The notes beneath the pieces were generated by a model. The model worked only from the letters and a program-made list of their open reading frames with translations. It ran no database searches and had not been told where the DNA came from. Below are positions 1 to 7,900 of a stretch of DNA of 64,000 nt, one piece after another. Position 1 is the stretch's first letter. Each line of letters begins with the position of its first letter. The translations under genes and the position numbers were made by a program. The DNA comes from Flavobacterium sp. KACC 22763 (lineage in GTDB: Bacteria > Bacteroidota > Bacteroidia > Flavobacteriales > Flavobacteriaceae), in the NCBI RefSeq assembly GCF_028736155.1, contig NZ_CP117879.1, positions 2,480,001-2,544,000 of the forward strand. Direction: 5' to 3'.

Positions 1-2402
1 ATATATGGATCTCCTTCCTGCCAGATTCCAACCTTTTCATAATCAAAGATTGAATTAATATTATATCCAACAAACCAGTTGTTTGCTTCATCACGACTAG
101 CACCTGATGCTAAAGCAACAAGCTTGTTTTCATTTTTATAGAAATTAACTCCTACAGACCATGTCACACCTTTAGGATTATCAAGAATAACTCCGTTCAA
201 TGAGATTTCATAACCTTTGTTCTCTGTTTCTCCTACGTTAGCCACATAACTGCTTACACCAGATGTTGCTGGAAGTCCCACGCGTTGCAATAGATTTTTG
301 GTATTTGTTTTATAATATTCAACTGTACCAGATAAGCGGTTATTAAAAAACCCGAAATCTAAACCATAGTTCCATGTAGTTGAAAACTCCCATCCCAGAT
401 TAGGATTTGGAAGCTCAGTAACATATACTCCTGTTGAATTATTGCTTCCAAAATTGTATGGTCTTGTACTTAAAGCTCCTAGAGTTGCATAAGGAGATAC
501 TGCCTGATTTGAAGTTTCTCCATATCCAGCTCTCAATTTCAATAAATTAATATATTTCACATCTTTAAGGAATGACTCATTTGAAAGTGTCCATCCAGCA
601 GATACTGCGGGATAAGTTACCCATTTGTTACCTGGGGATAATCTTGATGAACCGTCAGAACGAACTGTTCCAGAGATGAAGTAACGGTTATCATAAGAGT
701 ACATTAACCTAGCCATATAAGATGTCAATCCCCATTGTGTATAATCCTGATCTGCAGGGTTAATCACAGCTTCTTCTTCACTTTGTCCTAAATTATAAAA
801 TTGGAAAGCATCAGAAGTAATTCCGTTTCGAGTCACTCTCGAACTTTGTCCTGTATATTGCTCGTTTGAATATAGACCTACAAAATTTACCGTATGTTTC
901 TCTGCAAAAGTTTTATCATAAGTCAGTAAATTTTCCAACAGCCATTGTGTTGACCAGCCATTTGTTATCGCAGCATTAGAAAGCGTTGTCGGGTTTACAT
1001 CAAAAACTCCCTGACCTTCATAATATCCAATATTTGATGTGCGCAAATTTAATCCTGTATTAAGTCTATATTTAAGACCTTCAACGCCAGGAATTTTAAT
1101 TTCTGCAAAAATGTTATTGTAAGAACTGAAAGCTCTATTCAAATTAACATAAGCATCTCCTAAATTTTTAATAGATTGTCTAGTATAAACCCACTGATCA
1201 TCTGCTGCCATGCTAACCGTTCTTTTCAAAGAGCCATCTGCATTGTACGGATTAGCAAGCGGTGAAGTCTGCAGAATTGTCCCTGTTCCGATATTATCAC
1301 CATTTGTAATACTGTAATTGCTATTGGTATTAAATCCTATACGAATAGATCGATTAATCTGCTGATCTAAACCTGCTCTAAGGCTAAAACGCTCATAACT
1401 TTGACCAGGAAGGACCGACTCTTCTTTGTAATATCCTAAACCTGCATTGTAAGCTCCCGTTTCACTTCCTCCTGAAACGCTCACATCATGGCTGATCATT
1501 TCGCCAGAACCGTATAATGAATCCTGCCAATCTGTATTTACATTTCTTTTTTCGTCAACACCATCCACATATAAACCTGTATAATCACGTAGAGCGGCAA
1601 ATTTTGAAGCATCCATCATAGGATATTTTGAAAAAACTTGTTTAATCCCGCTAAAACCATTGTATGTAAATGTAGCTTTCTGATTTTTCTTTCCTTTTAA
1701 AGTAGTCACTAAGATTACACCATTGGCACCACGAGAACCATAAATAGCTGTAGCAGAAGCATCTTTCAGGATATCTACAGACTTAATATCTGCAGGATTA
1801 ATATCTCCTATCGAACCCGCAAACGGAACTCCATCCAATACCACCAAAGGATCATTACTTCCTGTAAGAGATCTTGTTCCTCGAATCCTTATCTGCATAG
1901 CAGCACCAGGTTTAGAAGAAGTTTGCGTCATCTCAACCCCTGGAAGCCTTCCTTGCAAAGCTTGAGTAATATTGGCGGCAGGCACTTCATTTAATTCTTT
2001 TCCTCCTAATGAAGCAACTGATCCCGTAACAGCCTCCTTAATTTGAGTACCATATCCGATTACAACGACTTCTTTTAAATTATTTGAGTCTTCCTCCAAA
2101 AGCACATTGATTTTAGTCTGCCCCTTAACAGTAATTTCTTGGGTTTTAAAACCTATAAAGGTAAAAACAAGAACACCATTTGAAGGAACACTTATAGAAT
2201 AGTTACCATCGAAACCTGTACTTACTCCGTTTTTTGCTCCTTTTAGATTAACATTCACACCAGGAATTGGACCATTTGCGTCCGAAACTGTTCCTGTAAC
2301 TGTTGTTTGCGCCTTAATTTGCATTGAGACCAAAAACAATAGGGTCAAAAAACCGAAGCTTTTTATATACTTCGATTTACTTGTAATAAAAAAATTATTC
2401 AT
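1..2402 (-). CDS. SusC/RagA-family TonB-linked outer-membrane receptor (3' part beyond window)
   Basis: My own reverse translation from the ATG at 2402 stays open for about 800 codons to the window edge; SusC proteins usually run to about 1000 residues, so the barrel end is missing. Residues 1-31 form a signal peptide ending in QIKA. An N-terminal carboxypeptidase-regulatory-like domain follows (GTVSDANGPIPGVNVNLKG, then FDGNYSISV), then the family signature VVVIGYGT and a plug domain with RIRGTRSLTG, PLVVLDGVPF and DASATAIYGSRGANGVILVTT. The rest reads as a long beta-barrel. The family imports glycans or peptides across the outer membrane with a SusD lipoprotein partner and TonB energy. SusD would lie to the left, outside the window. 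The substrate cannot be told from what is visible. Confidence in the family is high. Confidence 0.95.
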   Translation of the reverse strand, partial: MNNFFITSKSKYIKSFGFLTLLFLVSMQIKAQTTVTGTVSDANGPIPGVNVNLKGAKNGVSTGFDGNYSISVPSNGVLVFTFIGFKTQEITVKGQTKINVLLEEDSNNLKEVVVIGYGTQIKEAVTGSVASLGGKELNEVPAANITQALQGRLPGVEMTQTSSKPGAAMQIRIRGTRSLTGSNDPLVVLDGVPFAGSIGDINPADIKSVDILKDASATAIYGSRGANGVILVTTLKGKKNQKATFTYNGFSGIKQVFSKYPMMDASKFAALRDYTGLYVDGVDEKRNVNTDWQDSLYGSGEMISHDVSVSGGSETGAYNAGLGYYKEESVLPGQSYERFSLRAGLDQQINRSIRIGFNTNSNYSITNGDNIGTGTILQTSPLANPYNADGSLKRTVSMAADDQWVYTRQSIKNLGDAYVNLNRAFSSYNNIFAEIKIPGVEGLKYRLNTGLNLRTSNIGYYEGQGVFDVNPTTLSNAAITNGWSTQWLLENLLTYDKTFAEKHTVNFVGLYSNEQYTGQSSRVTRNGITSDAFQFYNLGQSEEEAVINPADQDYTQWGLTSYMARLMYSYDNRYFISGTVRSDGSSRLSPGNKWVTYPAVSAGWTLSNESFLKDVKYINLLKLRAGYGETSNQAVSPYATLGALSTRPYNFGSNNSTGVYVTELPNPNLGWEFSTTWNYGLDFGFFNNRLSGTVEYYKTNTKNLLQRVGLPATSGVSSYVANVGETENKGYEISLNGVILDNPKGVTWSVGVNFYKNENKLVALASGASRDEANNWFVGYNINSIFDYEKVGIWQEGDPY

Positions 2403-2497
2403 AAAAATTGATTTAATTATTAAAATTGGTTTTTGTTGGTTAGTTTTTCACACTTTAAAAGTTAAAATGCAGCATTAGTTAATAAATGTATTCATCA

Positions 2498-2527
2498 CAA
2501 ATATAAAAAAATATCTTCCACACACAA
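2498..2527 (-). promoter_or_regulatory. Bacteroidota-type promoter for the SusC gene
   Basis: On the minus strand TATATTTG (2505-2498) matches the -7 consensus TAnnTTTG. A TTG at 2527-2525 sits exactly 19 bases upstream, in the -33 position. Transcription would begin near 2493, giving a leader of about 90 bases before the ATG at 2402. The -33 element lies inside the palindrome at 2522-2537. Confidence 0.6.
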
Positions 2528-2537
2528 TCGGTTGTGT
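2522..2537. promoter_or_regulatory. Palindromic operator-like site over the SusC -33 element
   Basis: ACACAATCGGTTGTGT is a near-perfect 16-bp inverted repeat centred on CG, with one mismatched pair. It covers the TTG -33 element of the SusC promoter. Central-CG palindromes of this type are typical of LacI-family operators, so a repressor binding here would block polymerase. The regulator is not in the window, and the family assignment is inference. Confidence 0.45.
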
Positions 2538-2840
2538 AATTTTTTATTGATAAGTACAAAAAAAATACTCCTTAAAAAAATATTTACTTCATAATTACCC
2601 TTAAAAAAATAACAATAATTCAAAAACAACTACAACGTTATAGATAACATTAATAAAAACCACATGTTATTGCTATATTCTTAAATAAAACATAAAAATT
2701 GAAAATCCTAAATTCCTATTTGAAAAAAAATAAAATTATTTAGTTTGAAAGACTAAGACCAAACAACAAATCCCAGTAAAATCGTACATCAAAAGGTAAC
2801 TAACTGATAAACTGTCTATAAAGTTCTGAAAACCTTGTTA

Positions 2841-2856
2841 AAACAATCGATTGTTT
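2841..2856. promoter_or_regulatory. Second CG-centred palindrome, related to the SusC operator-like site
   Basis: AAACAATCGATTGTTT is a perfect 16-bp palindrome sharing the ACAATCG/CGATTGT arms with the site at 2522-2537. It lies about 310 bases further upstream. It also falls inside a larger 12-bp inverted repeat, TTGTTAAAACAA (2835-2846) with its complement at 2855-2866. It could be a distal operator of the same regulator or part of a hairpin. Confidence 0.35.
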
Positions 2857-2870
2857 GTTTTAACAAAAAA

Positions 2871-2892
2871 GCCTTTCATTTTCATGAAAGGC
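2871..2892 (-). terminator. Minus-strand rho-independent terminator
   Basis: GCCTTTCAT (2871-2879) and ATGAAAGGC (2884-2892) form a 9-bp stem with a 4-base loop. Read on the minus strand the stem is followed by TTTTTT. The plus-strand side has no T run, so it would end a transcript coming from higher coordinates, where only a possible gene remnant is visible. Confidence 0.6.
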
Positions 2893-2982
2893 TCTTAAAA
2901 ACAAATTATTGAAAAAAAATAAACTTTTTTGTCTTTCTAAAATAATCTAATCTATAATATGATTTTCGAAATAAACTCAAGA

Positions 2983-3114
2983 CTATACGATCTCACGGAA
3001 ATAACTCGGATTTACAGAGATCGCTTTTTTAAGGACACTGGACTGCCTACATAGCTCTAACCTCAGTCTTAGATCAGAAATTCGAGTTTCCAGTTGAATA
3101 TTTACAATGAGATA
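2983..3114 (-). pseudogene. Possible 3' remnant of an unknown gene
   Basis: A 43-residue minus-strand frame bounded by a TAA at 3117-3115 and ending with TAG at 2983-2985. It has no ATG. The C-terminal part reads like real protein (ETRISDLRLRLELCRQSS, then VNPSYFREIV) with an amphipathic helical pattern. Its composition differs from the surrounding AT-rich DNA, and a minus-strand terminator lies about 90 bases downstream. I cannot name the parent family. A non-coding RNA is an alternative: CGATCTC (2988-2994) and GAGATCG (3017-3023) can pair. Confidence 0.25.
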
Positions 3115-3867
3115 TTAAAAGTATTTAGAAATAGTTCAAAAAAACCAAATAATCAGTATAATAACATATTGCGAATAAACTATTTCCCCTTAATGAAAGT
3201 CCAAAATCTAAAGATTGCATTTTTTAAATTATATCCATTCATATTTTTTAATAGTCCCTACTCACATTTTTTATTTTTTCTACTCAATATCACAATTTCA
3301 AAGAAAAATAACTCTAAATGCAGTTCTAAGATAATTTTACTTTCTTAAATTAAAAATTTGCAAGAATTAATTAGTAAAGCATTTTAGGCAAACTATTATT
3401 CCGAAGTCGCTAATTTTCCTTAAAAATAAAGAGATAGACTAGATATCATTTTTAATATAAAGACACCATTTTTTTTTTTAGCTTGAATAAGAAAAATATA
3501 CTTCACATCTACTTTTTTACTCAAAAAGCAATCTTATTTTCTTAAATAAAAACTTTTTTACACAAACAACAACCAAATAAAACCTTTAAAATCAATACAT
3601 TAACAATCACCTATTCAAAAATAATTTAATTTATGCCCCCCTATTGAGGAATCACGTAAAGATTTTATGAGAATAACCTATAAGTTTGGCACGAAAATCT
3701 GAACAGGCTAAATTTTAACATTTTTAATAATAAAAAATACCACGGATTGCTATTATTAAAACTTAATCAAGGTGTTTTAACAAATACCTGTCAATATTTT
3801 CAAAAAAATACAGAATAACAAGAATTTTAATAATAATTTTTACCGAAAATTTAACAGACATACCTCA

Positions 3868-4374
3868 GTGAGAACAACCCCAAAACCATCACTATTGATA
3901 ATCAACATCCTGTTGATTACTATTTCAACAGTTCTATTAGTCTTGCATTTAATGCAACCGGAAACAAAAATTCTATATGTTGACAATGCCAAAGTATTTG
4001 AAAACTTTAGCATGACAAAAGAGCTTAAAAAGAATGGAGAAAAAGAGTTCAACAATAGAAAAGCTAATCTTGATGTTTTGTATTCACAATTAGAATCTAC
4101 TGAAATCTCAAGCATTCAAAAACAAACCTTAATGAAACAGTTTATTAAGGAAAAAGAAGAGTTAAACCAGTTTAATGATTTCTATAGCTCCGAACAGACT
4201 TCTAAAATATGGACTAGAATAAAGAGCTATTCTGCCGAGTTCTCAAAAGAAAATGACTGCGATATTATCATTAGTTCGGACAGCAATGGTAATGTCTTAT
4301 TTGCAGATCAATCTATTGACATCACAGACAAATTAATCACTTACATAAATCAAAAGTATGAAGGACTTAAATAA
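3868..4374 (+). CDS. OmpH/Skp-like periplasmic coiled-coil protein, membrane-anchored
   Basis: 168 residues from a GTG start. GTG is chosen because it includes the only hydrophobic N-terminal segment (residues 8-28, LLIINILLITISTVLLVLHL). The next motif, ILYVDNAKVFENFSMTKELK, matches the first strand and helix of the OmpH/Skp family (I-x-Y-V-D/N-x-x-K-V-F). A charged coiled-coil middle and a C-terminal strand DIIISSDSNGNVLFAD complete the family pattern. Skp-type proteins hold outer-membrane or exported clients unfolded in the periplasm. As the first gene of the Rhs operon (16-base overlap with the next gene), a role as a dedicated chaperone for the giant exported proteins is a reasonable inference. 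The retained membrane anchor differs from classical soluble Skp. Confidence 0.7.
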   Translation: MRTTPKPSLLIINILLITISTVLLVLHLMQPETKILYVDNAKVFENFSMTKELKKNGEKEFNNRKANLDVLYSQLESTEISSIQKQTLMKQFIKEKEELNQFNDFYSSEQTSKIWTRIKSYSAEFSKENDCDIIISSDSNGNVLFADQSIDITDKLITYINQKYEGLK

Positions 4375-4957
4375 GCTTATTTTTGTCTTATTCGTTTGTA
4401 TTTTATCCTCTTGCAAAAAAGATTCTCAATCAGCAGACGATTCAGAAATAAGAGATCGCTATTTCAACCTTGAAAAAATAGGCTGGAAATCTCGCACTTA
4501 TACACAAAAAATTGAAGACATCGGATTTACTGCCACAGAAGTTCCTATCCAGTATTATTTACTTAAAGACATGGGGACTGACAGTCTTACGACGGTTGAT
4601 GCTCTCTATGAAGAAAACAAAAGAGAACGGATTATAGAATTCACATTTCAAGAGGAAGAAGAAAAAGATCTTCTTTCAAAAGATTTTACTGGAATGGAAT
4701 ATACAGATGCCATTAAATATATGTCTTTTGGTCTTGACAAAGACTTTTATGCTGTCACTTCTAAAAATGATACTATTAAATGTTCGGGAGTCACATATGA
4801 ACGCACCTATAAAATTGCTCCTTATCAAAGAGTTTTATTGTTTTTTTCAGGAATAGATCCAAATGAAAAAATACAGCTTGTCTATAATGATTTTCTTTTT
4901 AAAAAAGGAACTCTAAAATTCAAATTTAAAGATACCTATACCCAAATAGCCTTATGA
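4358..4957 (+). CDS. Lipoprotein of unknown function
   Basis: 199 residues. The start lies inside the end of the OmpH-like gene. Residues 1-18 are a lipoprotein signal, and the lipobox LSSC places the lipidated cysteine at residue 19, followed by KKDSQSADD. The mature part is soluble and alternates strands and charged loops; no family is recognised. The gene overlaps the next one by an ATGA junction, so it is very likely co-translated with the 1880-residue Rhs-like protein. An accessory role in its export or surface placement is possible but not shown. Confidence 0.75.
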   Translation: MKDLNKLIFVLFVCILSSCKKDSQSADDSEIRDRYFNLEKIGWKSRTYTQKIEDIGFTATEVPIQYYLLKDMGTDSLTTVDALYEENKRERIIEFTFQEEEEKDLLSKDFTGMEYTDAIKYMSFGLDKDFYAVTSKNDTIKCSGVTYERTYKIAPYQRVLLFFSGIDPNEKIQLVYNDFLFKKGTLKFKFKDTYTQIAL

Positions 4958-7900
4958 TTAAGCAAAAAAAAGTAAGTAAATTTAAAAAGACTGTTGCTAT
5001 CTATTTAGCATTAATGATTCTATTAGAAACTGCGCAACCAATGCAAATTTATGCATTGACAAATGGTCCATCACAACCAGAATTTGAAGCATTTACTCCT
5101 ATCGGCACTTCTGACATGGTTGATTTAGCGAGCGGTGATTTTAACTATAATATTCCAATAATGGATGTTGGAGGCTATCCTTTAAACCTTGCTTATAATT
5201 CTGGAGTAACAATGGATCAAGAAGCTTCATGGGTCGGATTAGGATGGAATCTTGACGTAGGACAGATTAATAGGCAAGTACGTGGCTTACCTGATGATTT
5301 CAATGGCGATGAGATGATCTATGAAAATAATCTAAAACCGAACATTACTATTGGAGCAGATTTTAATGTTTTTGGAACTGCATTTGGTGTAAAAGAAGCT
5401 AGCGCCAAAGCAAGTGCAGGTCTAGGCGTAAAATACAATAACTATGATGGTATTGGAGTAAGCTCAAGCTTCGGTCTAAGTTATCAAGTTAGCGATAACC
5501 TATCTGTGGGAATGAATATTTCATCTTCTGCCACTGAAGGTGTTTCAGTCTCACCAAGCGTTTCTTTTTCAAAAAAGCTTAAAGAAACTAAAGATAATGA
5601 CTATTTTTTAGGCACTAATGTGGGAGTTAGTTACAATAGCCGAAAAGGAATAGAAGGCTTTACATTATCAAATTCTACTAGTAGAACATTCAATAAAACT
5701 TCAACCGACTTTAAAACAAAAGGTTCGGCTAGTGAGCAATTAACTTCAGGATCTGTATCTTTTGTAGATGCTTCTTTTACACCGACAAAAAGAGTTGGTA
5801 TGAAGTCTTCAAATTATATGTTCAGTGTCAATGTAGAGGGAGAAATTTGGGGAATTGAACCGGGTATGAAATTCTCAGGTTATGTTACAAGCCAAGGAAT
5901 CAAGGATTCTGAAAAACATAAAATTGAAAAAGCATATGGTTTTGAAAATACTTATAATGCAGGGAAATCTGATGTCTTAGACTTTAATAGAGAAAAAGAC
6001 AGAACTTTTAATAAAAACACAACTTCTTTGCCTATTACCAACAACACTTATGATGTTTATAGCATTCAAGGACAAGGAATCTCAGGAATGTATCGTCCAT
6101 ATAAATCTCAAGTTGGTTATGTTTATGACAACGAAACAAAAGACGAAACTTCTGGAGGAAGCTTAGGTTTAGAATTTGGAGCTGGCGGAGGTGTTCACGT
6201 GGGTGTTGACGCTACAGTTACTTTAGGAAACAGCAAATCTAATGTATGGGAAAATTTAAACCCTGCTTTAGGAAGATTTAGAGAGAAAAAGAGTGGCAAC
6301 CGTCCAGATTATGAAAAAGTGTTCTTTAAAAACATTGGCGGCAATCATGTTGATCAAGAATTAGGCCTTTTACAGAATAATTTAGGAGGATATAGCCCTG
6401 TAAAGTTAAACATAGAAGGAGGTAAATTCTCACGAAAAACAAGCCAGAAATACTATAAAAATACAGGAACAAATGCTATAGCTGAAACAGGATCTATTAT
6501 AAGAACCAAACGTCTTTCTCGAAACCAGTCAATTGAAAGACTGAATCGTCTTGAAGCATCTCAATTTGGCTTTACTAAGTACGAAAATTCTAATCAATTC
6601 AGTCCATATTCTGTTAAAGGGAAACAAGATCATCATACCTCTGAAATAAAGATTACCAAAGATGGTGGCGAACGTTATATATATGGAAGAGCTGCTTATA
6701 ATTCTATCAAGAAAGAAGTGACTTTTGATGTAGGAAATTCAAATCCTAACTATCAGAAAGGCCTAGTAAAGTATACTCCTGGAGTTGATAATTCTCCTAA
6801 CAATAAACAAACTGGCGACAGATACTTTAATAGAACCACAACACCAGCTTATGCCCATACTTACCTATTGACTTCCGTATTATCTTCCGATTATCAGGAC
6901 TTAACAGACGATGGACCGTCTGACGATGACTTAGGAACATATACAAAATTTAAATACCAAAATAAAAGCGGTGCAAATGCATACAAATGGAGGGTTCCAT
7001 TTGCCAAGGATTCTGTAAATTATGATGAAGGGCTTCGTTCCAGTGCAAAAGATAACAAAGGAAATTATCTGTACGGCGAGAAAGAATTACTATACATTAA
7101 ACAAATTGAAACTAAAACTCATATCGCCATCTTTCATATTTCGGAAAGAAATGATGGATACGGTGTAGCTGATGAAAATGGGGGGCGAGGTGATAATTCT
7201 AAAATGTATAAACTTGATAAAATTTCTTTATACTCTAAACCCGAATACTTAGCCAAAGGAGATAAAGCTATTCCAATCAAGGAGGCCTATTTTGAGTATG
7301 ATTACAGCCTCTGTCAAGGAATTGACAATAATAAAAATAAGGATATTGCTCAGCAAAAAGGGCAACAGGGAAAACTGACTTTAACTAAAGTGTATTTTAC
7401 GTATAAAAACTCAAAAATGGGGAAATTTACTCCATACGTTTTCAAATATGCGCCTGCAAGTCTTACCCAAAAAGCAGATGGTTCAGATCAGCCTGATTAT
7501 AATATTTCAGAAGATACAAATCATAATCCTTTGTATGATATGAAGGCGTATGATGTATGGGGAGGATACAAACCATCAGAAAAAAATCTAAACGGAAGCA
7601 CAACAGGCAAATTGTCTAATGCTGAATTCCCTTTTGTGGATCAAAATGATCGCGAAACTGCTGATAAATATGCTTCTGTTTGGCATTTAAAATCTATTAA
7701 ACTGCCTTCTGGAGGTTTGATTGAAGTAAATTTTGAAGCAGATGATTATGCTTTTGTACAAGACAAACAAGCCATGCAGATGTTTAAAGTTGTAGGAAGT
7801 GGAAACCAAACTCCATCAAATGCAAACGCAATTGATAGTTCTATTAAAACTGCCACCCTAGGTGATTATGTCTATGTAGAAATAGACAAAGATTTTGACA

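Larger units (their letters stand above)
2538..3867. other. Long AT-rich intergenic region
   Basis: About 1.3 kb without a convincing gene. It holds a second palindrome (2841-2856), a minus-strand terminator (2871-2892) and a short, locally more GC-rich block (about 2980-3092) that may be a gene remnant. The 84-codon frame at 3094-3348 has low-complexity composition and no recognisable features. A -7-like TAAGTTTG lies at 3681-3688 on the plus strand ahead of the Rhs operon, but I see no TTG at the right distance, so the operon promoter is not established. Confidence 0.6.

Noticed and set aside
3094..3348. 84-codon plus-strand frame in the AT desert
   Set aside because: Low-complexity Phe/Asn/Ile/Lys composition, no motif and no neighbouring operon; a chance frame in AT-rich DNA.
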